This document shows, one piece after another, positions 29,954 through 37,469 of a DNA stretch of 38,900 nt. The notes under the pieces were generated by a model that was not told where the DNA came from, did no database searches, and saw only the letters and a program-made list of their open reading frames with translations. The position numbers and the translations under genes are program-made. The stretch's first letter is position 1. Every line of letters starts with the position of its first letter. The stretch comes from a virus. The stretch covers positions 1-38,900 of the IMG/VR virus record IMGVR_UViG_3300030106_003845. The stretch is one strand, 5' to 3'.

Positions 29954-29990
29954 AAAAAGTACCATTTTCTGTCGAAAAAGTACTATTTTT
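29954..29990. repeat. Two AAAAAGTACYATTTT elements
   Basis: AAAAAGTACCATTTTC (29954-29969) and AAAAAGTACTATTTTT (29975-29990) form a near-perfect direct repeat with 21-bp spacing. A related AAAAAGTACTTTTC lies at 26087-26100, just upstream of the winged-helix gene. Each contains AGTACT or AGTACC at its core and may be an operator half-site array. Confidence 0.65.
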
Positions 29991-30080
29991 GTTTTTCTAT
30001 AGCCCAACCTGTATCCAAAAAGCTTGGACAAACTGCACTTTTGGACCTGTCTAAGTTTTTTAACTACAAACAAGATCCGC

Positions 30081-30169
30081 GTCCTAGGACAGCTTTGCCG
30101 GCTGTATCTATATTTTGGGGATTTGTCCTAGTAGTCCTAGGACAACTACGTCCTAGGTCGTTCTAGATC
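30081..30169. repeat. GTCCTAGGAC palindrome cluster, right
   Basis: Five boxes occur in 89 bp: GTCCTAGGAC (30081-30090), GTCCTAGTAG (30125-30134), GTCCTAGGAC (30134-30143), GTCCTAGGTC (30150-30159) and GTTCTAGATC (30160-30169). Two are perfect 10-bp palindromes. They match the left cluster at 26401-26446. The same perfect box also occurs once inside the large internal virion gene (15501-15510), so single copies are not informative. Confidence 0.75.
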
Positions 30170-30286
30170 GTATCCAGATTTAAACTATTTTGGCTTGTAT
30201 CCAGTTTTTTGTGACGCACCGGGGCGGGGGTCGGGTGCCTTTGGATTTTAGAATTGCAATTTATGTACTGCCTTCTAAAAAAATAC

Positions 30287-30317
30287 TTGACTTATAGCTA
30301 TTTTTATGCTTTAGGCT
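30287..30317 (+). promoter_or_regulatory. Possible late promoter
   Basis: TTGACT at 30287-30292 is one base from the -35 consensus. The best -10 is weak (TAGGCT at 30312-30317, spacer 19). A direct repeat (AGCTATTTTT and GGCTATTTTT) overlaps this area. Because this is the head of the late operon, a promoter must lie nearby, but this one is only a candidate. Confidence 0.35.
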
Positions 30318-30326
30318 ATTTTTCTT

Positions 30327-30884
30327 ATGAATACCCCTGATCCTAATCTTGTTAAACAAGAGCTGTTTGAAAATATTAGTACAGCCGTTAGGGAATACGC
30401 TGAGGAGCACGAGGTTAAAAAACTTAAATGCTTGGAGCGGTACAACCCAGAAAAAGTAGCAACTATACTATTTCTTTCTGCTCAAGGTAAAAGCATTAAC
30501 AACATGGTCTCTAAATACGGTTTTAAACACGAAACTGTACAACGTGTGTTAGTGTCATACGCAGATCATATGGGAAAGTGGCGTGAGCTTGGTGGGCAAC
30601 TTGCGGCCTACTCTTACTTAAACATAAACTCACTAGAGGAAGAAATGGTAAATAACGTGCGTACACGTATGCAATCCGGTGAGCTTAAGCCTACTTTTAA
30701 AGATATTAAAGATATTAGTATAGCAAAATCTAACTCGTCCAGAGAGGCTATGTTGGCAAGGGGTGAGGCTACTAGCATATCAAGAGAAGAAAAAGTGTAC
30801 ACTGATGATGACTACAAAAGCCTGATGGAAAAAGCTAGAAGCAAAATAAAACAAGCGGAGGTTATAGATGTTAATAGTACATAG
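30327..30884 (+). CDS. Putative small terminase subunit
   Basis: The 185-residue product is helical. Residues 40-75 (RYNPEKVATILFLSAQGKSI, then MVSKYGFKHETVQRVL) form a helix-turn-helix, the DNA-recognition part of small terminase subunits. Long helices follow, with a polar, acidic C-terminal end. It is the first gene of the late arm, two small genes before the large terminase, which is the normal place. It overlaps the next gene by 17 bases. The call rests on position and fold type rather than a specific motif. Confidence 0.6.
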   Translation: MNTPDPNLVKQELFENISTAVREYAEEHEVKKLKCLERYNPEKVATILFLSAQGKSINNMVSKYGFKHETVQRVLVSYADHMGKWRELGGQLAAYSYLNINSLEEEMVNNVRTRMQSGELKPTFKDIKDISIAKSNSSREAMLARGEATSISREEKVYTDDDYKSLMEKARSKIKQAEVIDVNST

Positions 30885-31068
30885 TTTTGAGGAGTTTGAT
30901 GATGATGAAGAAATAGACAAGGATAGGGTAATTGCTCATTTGTTTAAAATTATAATGGAACTAGACCCAAGCACAACCCGAGAAGACATAGCTTTGCTTG
31001 TTATGGCGAACATGACTATAGAGGATATGGAACAAGAAGAAGATGATTTAAACTTTGAGAGGAACTAA
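30868..31068 (+). CDS. Small acidic hypothetical protein
   Basis: The 66-residue product is highly acidic, with HSFEEFDDDEEIDKDRVIAH near its start and MEQEEDDLNFERN at its end. The middle (LFKIIMELDPSTTREDIALL) looks like an amphipathic helix pair. It lies between the small terminase gene, which it overlaps by 17 bases, and the gene that contains the tRNA-like element. No family recognised; the acidity could mimic DNA or contact the terminase. Confidence 0.5.
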   Translation: MLIVHSFEEFDDDEEIDKDRVIAHLFKIIMELDPSTTREDIALLVMANMTIEDMEQEEDDLNFERN

Positions 31069-31072
31069 AGCA

Positions 31073-31276
31073 GTGAGCGGTAAAGGTGACAGGGACAGAA
31101 CTATTGATAAAGACGCATACAATCAGGGATGGGAGCGCGTTTTTGGGGGAAACATAGATTTGATTCAGGAGGAGACGCCTGAAGACGTGGGTGCGAATCC
31201 CACTTCCTCCACCATTAGAAAAGTGCCGTTTCGTGCTCCGCCAATCAGGCATGGGCTCAGACGAGTAATTGAATGA
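31073..31276 (+). CDS. Small SGKGD-family protein preceding the large terminase
   Basis: GTG at 31073 is preferred to TTG at 31055, with GAGAGGA about ten bases upstream. The first 24 residues, SGKGDRDRTIDKDAYNQGWE and following, resemble a short phage protein family that I recall beginning Ser-Gly-Lys-Gly and ending near Trp-x-x-Ile/Val-Phe-Gly. The remaining 43 residues are unlike that family and are encoded by the tRNA-like element and the DNA after it. The stop overlaps the terminase ATG (ATGA), so the frame as a whole seems used. The unusual overlap of coding sequence and RNA fold is discussed separately. Confidence 0.6.
   Translation: MSGKGDRDRTIDKDAYNQGWERVFGGNIDLIQEETPEDVGANPTSSTIRKVPFRAPPIRHGLRRVIE
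31145..31214 (+). ncRNA. tRNA/tmRNA-TLD-like fold ending in encoded ACCA
   Basis: Bases 31145-31151 (GGGGGAA) pair with 31204-31210 (TTCCTCC) as a seven-pair acceptor stem with one G-T pair. A discriminator A and CCA follow at 31211-31214. Directly inside, GTGGG at 31187-31191 pairs with CCCAC at 31199-31203 around a seven-base loop TGCGAAT, a T-arm of exact tRNA dimensions. TCAGG (31165-31169) pairs with CCTGA (31178-31182) as a third stem. Thirteen unpaired bases replace a D-arm. This matches the tRNA-like domain of tmRNA, not a normal tRNA. All seventeen stem positions pair. Confidence 0.7.
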
Positions 31277-32928
31277 ATTTTACCGAGCATCCTTTCTTAG
31301 AAGCTCCTACGGCTAAAGAAATTGTTTGGCTGTACAACAACGATTTGCCCCTTTTAAAAGAGCTTCATGCCGCTCACGAAAGTCGAATACAATCTTCCTT
31401 AGACGATCCTGTAAGGCATGGCTTTGATCTTCCCGGCTGGGGGCGTATTGAAGAAGGTTTGAAACAGCACAATGAGTGTTTGGCTTTGGGGGGAAACAGA
31501 TCGGGTAAGACTACCGGCTTTGCTAAAATTGTTATGAAAGCTGTAACGGAAAGCAACGATGGTCATGTTGTGTGCTTTAGCCAGAACGAGGACACCTCTA
31601 TCAAGGTGCAGCAGTCCGCTGTCTGGGAGATGATGCCCAAGGAGTTCAAGAAGAAGACTAAAAGCATTGAAGGGTACATCAACTACAGCATGCAAAACGG
31701 GTTTACCGCAAAGAGCTTTATCTTTCCTGATACTCGTACTCGTGTAGATTTTAAGACGTACACCCAGTTTAGCAACAATCAGACAATCTTAGAGGGCTTT
31801 GAATACGGTTTCCCTAATGCTAGTGGGCTAAACATCGGTGCGTGGCTGGACGAGTACCTAGGGGACTCTACGTTAGTAAACACTCTTAGATTTCGTTTAG
31901 CAACACGAGATGCCGTAATGGGCATAGGCTTTACTCCTATTGATGGATACACCCCGTTTATATCCGATTACTTAAAAAACGTAGAAACTTTAGAAACCAA
32001 GAAAGCTCAGTTGCTAAAAAACAAAGAGCTTCCGGTAAGGCAGTACAGCCCGTCAAGGGATGCAGCTGTGGTGTATCTGCACTCTGACGAGAATCCATTT
32101 GGGGGATATGAGCGTATAGCAAAAGACCTTCGCGGAAGACCGGACGAGGAAGTGCTAGTGCGGGCGTACGGAGTACCAGTAAGAAGCATGACTTCTTTGC
32201 TCCCGCTTTTTAACACTGAGGTAAACGTCCTTAAGGATGAGGTCCCAAACAAGTACGGGATGAAGTTCCCTAATGTTTCTGACAAGTCTAGGTACACAGT
32301 ATACCAAGTAGTGGACCCTGCTGGTGCTAGGAACTACGTAGCTATATGGGCTGCTGTAGATGGCAATGACAACGTGTACATCTGCCGGGAGTGGCCTGAC
32401 TGGGACACATACGGCGAGTGGGCTGAGTTCGGGGACCCAAAGTGGAGATACGGTCCTGCTTCTAAAAAGATTGGACTAAACGTACCGGGGTACGTTGAGC
32501 TTTTTGAAGAAATAGAAGACGATCTGGGAGTGCAGGTGTTTGAGCGTATCGGGGATTCTAGATTTTTTGCTAAAGAAAACGAGAATAACGAGGACCTGTT
32601 TATGTCTTTCGAGGAGCACGACATGACATTCGTGCCCTCTGATGGGCGTATAGAGGAAGTTGGGCTTTCTGCTTTAGATGAGTGGTTCAGTTACAACCCA
32701 AACGAGCCCATAGATTCTGCTAATCGACCTAGGTGCTATATTCACGAGAGTTGTCGAAACTTAATCGACAGCCTCATTAACTACAACTCAAAGGGCAAGA
32801 TGGACGAGCCCTTAAAGGACTTCTTTGACGTAATTCGGTACTTGCGAATGGCAAACTCTGGAGAAGGCCCAGTCCATGTAACAGCTCGCGATTTAGCGGT
32901 AACTCGCAGAGCTACGGGAGGATATTGA
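31273..32928 (+). CDS. terL: Terminase large subunit
   Basis: The 551-residue product has an ATPase domain with Walker A at 73-81 (GGNRSGKTT) and Walker B around 188-194 (IGAWLDE, Asp193 and Glu194). A nuclease-like domain begins near 345 with VVDPAGARNYVAIWAAVDGN, where Asp348 would be the first metal ligand. YICREWPDW follows. It packages DNA into the procapsid and cuts the concatemer. Portal and capsid genes follow. It starts at an ATGA overlap and its stop overlaps the next ATG. Confidence 0.9.
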   Translation: MNFTEHPFLEAPTAKEIVWLYNNDLPLLKELHAAHESRIQSSLDDPVRHGFDLPGWGRIEEGLKQHNECLALGGNRSGKTTGFAKIVMKAVTESNDGHVVCFSQNEDTSIKVQQSAVWEMMPKEFKKKTKSIEGYINYSMQNGFTAKSFIFPDTRTRVDFKTYTQFSNNQTILEGFEYGFPNASGLNIGAWLDEYLGDSTLVNTLRFRLATRDAVMGIGFTPIDGYTPFISDYLKNVETLETKKAQLLKNKELPVRQYSPSRDAAVVYLHSDENPFGGYERIAKDLRGRPDEEVLVRAYGVPVRSMTSLLPLFNTEVNVLKDEVPNKYGMKFPNVSDKSRYTVYQVVDPAGARNYVAIWAAVDGNDNVYICREWPDWDTYGEWAEFGDPKWRYGPASKKIGLNVPGYVELFEEIEDDLGVQVFERIGDSRFFAKENENNEDLFMSFEEHDMTFVPSDGRIEEVGLSALDEWFSYNPNEPIDSANRPRCYIHESCRNLIDSLINYNSKGKMDEPLKDFFDVIRYLRMANSGEGPVHVTARDLAVTRRATGGY

Positions 32929-33299
32929 TGAAAAAAAGATTAACTCAAATTGCTAAAGAAAACAATATTAAGTTCGAGGAACTGCAAAAACTTGCAGCCG
33001 ATAAACTAAGTGCTCAAATGATGACTGGAAAAGGTCGAAATACTTGGATTTCAGACAACGGTCAGCAAATATTAGATCAGGCTATGGAGGTTCCCGAGGG
33101 TGTAGCCAAGCATATAACGGCTGTTATTGTACGAAGAGCACCAAATCAACGCTATCTTTATGCTTATAGCAAAGATATTGACAAAGTAATACCCGTCTTA
33201 GTGCCAAGAAGATACGCCAAAAATCTAATGGGGAAATTAGTTTCGGTAGAGGTTATTGAAGATGTGCAAGGATCGTCTTACAGATACAGAAAAAGTTAA
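32928..33299 (+). CDS. Small hypothetical protein downstream of terL
   Basis: ATG at 32928 shares a base with the terminase TGA; a TTG three bases earlier is less likely. The 123-residue product has a helical, basic N-terminal half (MKKRLTQIAKENNIKFEELQ) that resembles the repeating pattern of small DNA-binding proteins. Its second half is beta-rich with YLYAYSKDIDKVIPVLVPRR. No family recognised. It overlaps the next gene by 38 bases. Confidence 0.45.
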   Translation: MKKRLTQIAKENNIKFEELQKLAADKLSAQMMTGKGRNTWISDNGQQILDQAMEVPEGVAKHITAVIVRRAPNQRYLYAYSKDIDKVIPVLVPRRYAKNLMGKLVSVEVIEDVQGSSYRYRKS

Positions 33300-33519
33300 A
33301 CTAGATAAGCTAGTTCGTTCTAAAAAATTTTTAAACGAAAATCTTGATAGATTAATTGCTTGGGAGATGTGGCAAAACTTTTGTTTTGGTAAATGGAACT
33401 CAGAGATGCAAAATAAAGATTTTTGTGATAGAATAGGCGTCCACTCGCTGTACACTTACCGGGTCGTTTATCGCGTTAGGGAAAAAGCTGAACAGTATAT
33501 TAAGAACTTAAGTACATAA
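33262..33519 (+). CDS. Small helix-turn-helix-like hypothetical protein
   Basis: The 85-residue frame from ATG at 33262 (TTG at 33256 also possible) gives a basic helical protein. FCDRIGVHSLYTYRVVYRVR at about 54-73 resembles a recognition-helix region of a small HTH protein. It overlaps its upstream neighbour by 38 bases and its stop shares one base with the portal start. It could be a second small packaging or regulatory factor; there is no direct evidence. Confidence 0.45.
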   Translation: MCKDRLTDTEKVKLDKLVRSKKFLNENLDRLIAWEMWQNFCFGKWNSEMQNKDFCDRIGVHSLYTYRVVYRVREKAEQYIKNLST

Positions 33520-35612
33520 TGCAAAACGAGGACTACTCTAAAGCGATTACTTACGTTGGTAAAAAGCCAGACATAGAGGCTCTTCGTCAAGCGTATCAAA
33601 CCACAGACAACGAACTCCAGTCGTACTACGATTTGTGTAGAACGTCTTACGATGATCGGCGTAACTGGTGGCCCGGTAAAAGCAGGGATTTACGTAAGCA
33701 CGGATCGGATGCTTTTCCGTGGGAAGGAGCATCTGACTTGGAGAGTCACGTTATTGATGAGCGCGTAACTCGTTTGGTATCGTTGTTCATGTCAGCCCTA
33801 AACAGGGCAAACATACAAGCGTTTCCCGTAGAGGCTACAGACATTCCTCGGTCTAAGGTAGTATCAAACTTCTTAAAGTGGATGACTACCTCTGGGTACA
33901 TTCCTCGCTTTAAGCAGGAGATGGAACTAGCTGCAAATTATCTTCTTGAGCGTGGTCTTATGGTGACGTACTGCGGCTGGATCATGGAGGATCGCACTTT
34001 CAAACAAAAAATAGACCTCAGAAGAATTGCTGCTGCGAGCCCTGAACTTGCTGAAATGATTGCTAGCGGCGATAACGACGAGATGGTGATCCAGCAAATG
34101 CAAGCCGCTGTCAAAGTGTCTGAGGCGAATGCCAGAAAAGCCCTAGAAGAGCTGCGAGAAACAGGAATGGCAGAAGTTCCTACTGTTCGCAGGCAGGTAA
34201 ATGCTCCAGAAGTAAAAACCGTGGCTCCTGATGGTGATTTTATTTTTCCCGCTTATGTAACGGACCCACAGCGTGCTCCTTATTGCTTTTGGCGTACGTA
34301 CTACACTGCACAAGAGTTGCAGAACAAGGTCAGCACAGATGGTTGGAATCCAAATTTCGTGGAGCACGTGATCGAAAACTTCTCTGGAGTAAACATACAT
34401 TCCTTGGAAAGGGAACAGGAGGGAAGGCGAAGCATATCTGTTACAGATGATGCTTATCAGGCTGAGGAACTGATTGAAATCATACATGGTTACCAGAGAT
34501 TGATTGACGAAGAAGATAATTCTGAGGGGATCTATGAGACCGTGTTCCACGAATCTTTTTCTGGAGACAAGGGAATTGGCATACCGGGTTATGCAAAATT
34601 CGAGCTTCTTAATGGCTATGAGGACTACCCTGTGGTCGTTACAAGGTTTAGTGAGGATACAAAGCGTTTATACGACGCGATGACGGTTCCTTCGCTCCTG
34701 AGAGGCATACAGAACCAAGTGAAGGTGGAGCGTGATAGTCGGATTGACAGCAATAGCCTGTCTACTTTGCCTGCTGTCACTCACCCGAAGGGCCGCAAAC
34801 CGGAAGAGATTGGACCGGGGCGGTTCATTCCAGAAGTTCGCACAGGAGAAATCCGATTTATGCAGGGACCGGGCTTTAACCCCGGATCTGTAGAGATGGA
34901 AAACAACCTCCAAGCTCAAGCTGATCGCATGGTAGGGTTAGACGAAGAGTCTCCATTGAGCAGTGTTCGAAGGCAGTTCCTTGTTGACAAATACTTGCAG
35001 CATATTGCTCAAGTAGTGGCTACGTGTTACAAGAATTTTCAACGGTTCGGACCTGATGAAATATTTTTTAACGTAACTGGAGTCCCGGACCCCCAAATGT
35101 TCAACAAGGGGAATCCGAATGAAAATTATGATGTTACGGTTAGTTTTGATGTTCTGAACGCTAGCTCTGAAAAACAAGAAGCTAAATTAAATCAGTTAGT
35201 TTCTTTGATTCAGATGGACAGAAATGGATTGATTGACGTAGATAAGCTGCTGACAGCTATTGCTGGAAGCATTGACCCCGTTCTGGCTAGTGGCATTCTG
35301 CGTCCCGCTCAAGAAGCTCAGGACAAAATGTTAAAAGATATTACGGATGACTTGTCAAAAATTTATGCGGGCATTGAAGTTCCAGCACGTCCTAACGGTG
35401 CTCAAGCTGCTTTACAAATTATTCAAAGCTATGTGCAACAGCCAGACGTTGCGAAACGCCTTCAAGAAGATGAGGCGTTTGCCCAGCGTTTGCAAAAGTA
35501 CAATGCACAGTATCAGTTCGTTATACAACAAGCTGAAAACGCACAAATAGGTAGGATTGGTACGCAACCGGCACAAATGGGTCAAGTAAAGACCCAAGGC
35601 ATGCAGCAGTAA
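33519..35612 (+). CDS. Portal protein
   Basis: The 697-residue product lies right behind the terminase genes and before the lysozyme and scaffold, as expected of a portal. Residues near 60-75 read FPWEGASDLESHVIDERVTR, a pattern common in podovirus-type portals (Pro-Trp-x-Gly-Ala-Ser-Asp). The segment from about 380 (DAMTVPSLLRGIQNQVKVER) is the helical stem area. The C-terminal Gln-rich tail (about 650-697, QQAENAQIGRIGTQPAQMGQ) is disordered-looking, as in barrel-bearing portals. It is coupled at both ends by TAATG. Confidence 0.85.
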   Translation: MQNEDYSKAITYVGKKPDIEALRQAYQTTDNELQSYYDLCRTSYDDRRNWWPGKSRDLRKHGSDAFPWEGASDLESHVIDERVTRLVSLFMSALNRANIQAFPVEATDIPRSKVVSNFLKWMTTSGYIPRFKQEMELAANYLLERGLMVTYCGWIMEDRTFKQKIDLRRIAAASPELAEMIASGDNDEMVIQQMQAAVKVSEANARKALEELRETGMAEVPTVRRQVNAPEVKTVAPDGDFIFPAYVTDPQRAPYCFWRTYYTAQELQNKVSTDGWNPNFVEHVIENFSGVNIHSLEREQEGRRSISVTDDAYQAEELIEIIHGYQRLIDEEDNSEGIYETVFHESFSGDKGIGIPGYAKFELLNGYEDYPVVVTRFSEDTKRLYDAMTVPSLLRGIQNQVKVERDSRIDSNSLSTLPAVTHPKGRKPEEIGPGRFIPEVRTGEIRFMQGPGFNPGSVEMENNLQAQADRMVGLDEESPLSSVRRQFLVDKYLQHIAQVVATCYKNFQRFGPDEIFFNVTGVPDPQMFNKGNPNENYDVTVSFDVLNASSEKQEAKLNQLVSLIQMDRNGLIDVDKLLTAIAGSIDPVLASGILRPAQEAQDKMLKDITDDLSKIYAGIEVPARPNGAQAALQIIQSYVQQPDVAKRLQEDEAFAQRLQKYNAQYQFVIQQAENAQIGRIGTQPAQMGQVKTQGMQQ

Positions 35613-36121
35613 TGGCTAACAATATAAGCACAACTGACTACGGTCGATTTCTTGCGAATGAGAGGCTAATTAAAATTTTCAAAAACACCTTACGAAAAGA
35701 AGAGAGTTTTGAACCCAAGCCTTATAAACCTGATCCTACAGAAGAATATTTTACAATAGGGTACGGACACTACGGAGCCGACGTAAAGCCGGGAATGGTT
35801 ATTGACAAGGCTTTTGCTGAACGTCTTTTGGACAGGGATGTAAGAACTAGGCTTAGTTCTATACGAAAAGTGCTTCCTGCTTTTTCAACTTTTCCTGAAT
35901 CTTTGCAAGATGCTATTTTTAGTGAGCATTACAGGGGATCAATTATGCAAAGCCCAAAGACAAGGCGTTTGATAAATGAAGGAAGGTACAGAGAGGCTGC
36001 CAAGGAGTTCTTGGACAACGAAGAGTACAGAACTGCTGAAGCTAAAGGCATCGCCGGGATTAGACCTAGGATGGAAAGAGTTTCCGAGGAGTTAATTAAA
36101 TTTGCGAATGCCCGAAGGTAA
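35612..36121 (+). CDS. GH24-type phage lysozyme
   Basis: The 169-residue product carries a T4-lysozyme-like site: RKEESFEPKPYKPDPTEEYF followed by TIGYGHYG. Glu30/Glu31, Asp41 and Thr48 stand in for the Glu-Asp-Thr triad, with one or two more residues between them than in T4. It degrades peptidoglycan. It has no signal peptide, so holins would be needed for release. Those are encoded elsewhere, at 5683-6254. Its position between portal and scaffold is unusual and could mean a virion-associated role. Confidence 0.75.
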   Translation: MANNISTTDYGRFLANERLIKIFKNTLRKEESFEPKPYKPDPTEEYFTIGYGHYGADVKPGMVIDKAFAERLLDRDVRTRLSSIRKVLPAFSTFPESLQDAIFSEHYRGSIMQSPKTRRLINEGRYREAAKEFLDNEEYRTAEAKGIAGIRPRMERVSEELIKFANARR

Positions 36122-36326
36122 CGATATTGTTTTTCTATCAAAGCATGAGCATTTTGCTCGATTTATTAAGGATATAAAGGATCGCAGGGAATCTAGTATA
36201 TCTAGATTAAGATCCGCTTCACCTGAGGAAGTTATGCAAATTTCTGGAGAAATTTTAGCATACGACGATATACTTCAGGATTCAGATTACGAGAATTTGT
36301 TAAAAAAATGGTCTCAGTACGTATAA
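36108..36326 (+). CDS. Small helical hypothetical protein
   Basis: ATG at 36108 (a TTG at 36102 is also in frame) gives 72 residues, overlapping the lysozyme gene by 14 bases. The product is helical and charged: FIKDIKDRRESSISRLRSAS in its first half and EVMQISGEILAYDDILQDSD in its second half. It has no recognisable family. It may help with lysis or head assembly by position, but nothing shows this directly. Confidence 0.45.
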   Translation: MPEGNDIVFLSKHEHFARFIKDIKDRRESSISRLRSASPEEVMQISGEILAYDDILQDSDYENLLKKWSQYV

Positions 36327-36338
36327 TATAATTTTTTT

Positions 36339-36353
36339 TGTGATATAATCACA
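36339..36353 (+). promoter_or_regulatory. Palindrome TGTGAT-ATA-ATCACA with a TATAAT box, before the scaffold gene
   Basis: TGTGATATAATCACA is a perfect inverted repeat with six-base arms around a central ATA, and it contains TGATATAAT, a good extended -10 box. A clear -35 is not visible. The arms resemble TGTGA/TCACA half-sites of CRP-type operators, but the spacer is five rather than six bases. A small CGCC/GGCG hairpin follows at about 36357-36371. Confidence 0.5.
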
Positions 36354-36395
36354 GCTCGCCATCGCTAGGCGCTAAAAGCGGGAAAAATTAATTAT

Positions 36396-37469
36396 ATGAG
36401 TGAAATCATTGAGGCGGTCGCTGATGCCTCTCAAGATACAGCGGAAAACACAAACATGTCCGCGTCTGAGTTTATTCGCAGGCGTGCAGAACAACTGGAA
36501 GAAGATAATGTTCTTCCGGTTCCTGAACCAGAAGCCGAAGAGCCTTCTATTTCAGAAGATAATGAGATTGAGTCTCATTCTGAAGATGTAGAAGTTTCCG
36601 AGGGGAATACAGATGTTCTTTCAAATATCGACTTAGAAAGTCTTTCTGAGGAGCAAATTAAACAACTTTCTGAGGCTCTTTCTAGCCGAGCTGTTGACCG
36701 CTTTGGTCAGTTGACCGCTAGGGCAAAAGCTGCCGAGGAAAAAGCTCAAACTCTTGAGGAAAGTTTAAAAGCTCAACAGGAAGAAATCTTATCTTCTAAA
36801 TCTGATATCGTTGATAATCCGTACTCTGACCTGAGCTCCATGAAGGACATTCAGGAAAAGGCTAAGGAAATCAATGATGTTATTGATTGGGCAGAAGATA
36901 TCTTGTTCGACTCCGACGATTATGGGCCGCATGACGCGGTCACAGAAAACGACGGGAAATCCATGACTAAGGCTGAGGTGCGTGATGCACTAAAGCAAGC
37001 AAGGAAATCTAGAGACAAGTATCTTCCTGATCAGTTTAAAAAGGTTAAGAAAAATGAGGACTCAATAAGGTTACGCCAAGAGTACGGTAAAAAAGCTCTT
37101 CAAGAGTTTAAGTGGCTAGGGGACAAAAATAGCGAAAAAGCTAAACAGTTTATTCAGCTAGCAGGTCATCCTTCTCTGCAAAAAGCTTATGAGCAAGACC
37201 CCGATCTTAGCTGGAGACTTCCATATTTATTAGCTCACTCAGTGGAAAATATGTTTGGAAGTGAATCCCCGAAGGTGGCACCAGATGCCAAAAATGCGTT
37301 TAAGCCATCTCCACCTTCAAGTCCATCTATAGCAAAATCTAGGTCTGATAAAACTGAAGATAATTCTACAAAAGCCCTAAAGGATCTAAAGCAGAGGTTC
37401 AAAAGTTCTGGAAGCAAAAATGATTTCCAAAAACTTAGAGAGGCCAGTTGGTCTCGTCGATTCAAATAA
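36396..37469 (+). CDS. Capsid scaffolding protein
   Basis: The 357-residue product is highly acidic at first (EDNEIESHSEDVEVSEGNTD), then coiled coil in its middle (LTARAKAAEEKAQTLEESLK at about 105-124), then ends in a basic, helical tail (LKQRFKSSGS, LREASWSRRFK). An acidic helical start with a basic capsid-binding end directly before the major capsid gene is a textbook scaffold layout. It probably guides procapsid assembly and leaves before packaging. No protease gene was seen. Confidence 0.75.
   Translation: MSEIIEAVADASQDTAENTNMSASEFIRRRAEQLEEDNVLPVPEPEAEEPSISEDNEIESHSEDVEVSEGNTDVLSNIDLESLSEEQIKQLSEALSSRAVDRFGQLTARAKAAEEKAQTLEESLKAQQEEILSSKSDIVDNPYSDLSSMKDIQEKAKEINDVIDWAEDILFDSDDYGPHDAVTENDGKSMTKAEVRDALKQARKSRDKYLPDQFKKVKKNEDSIRLRQEYGKKALQEFKWLGDKNSEKAKQFIQLAGHPSLQKAYEQDPDLSWRLPYLLAHSVENMFGSESPKVAPDAKNAFKPSPPSSPSIAKSRSDKTEDNSTKALKDLKQRFKSSGSKNDFQKLREASWSRRFK

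Larger units (their letters stand above)
29798..30326. promoter_or_regulatory. Divergent control region between early and late arms
   Basis: This 529-bp region without a gene separates the two divergent arms. It holds the AAA+ promoter, two AAAAAGTAC elements (29954-29990), a cluster of CCTAG-type palindromes (30081-30169), several GTATCCA elements (for example at about 30009, 30170 and 30195), a G-rich segment near 30222-30238, and a candidate late promoter at 30287-30317. Apart from these I see no gene. Confidence 0.7.

Noticed and set aside
29941-30166. A 74-codon plus-strand frame in the divergent control region
   Set aside because: It lacks a ribosome-binding site, crosses the repeat cluster and yields a product without features; the region is better read as regulatory DNA.
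30218-30238. G-rich run that might form a G-quadruplex in the divergent control region
   Set aside because: Only three runs of three or more G occur, so a standard four-run quadruplex is not supported.
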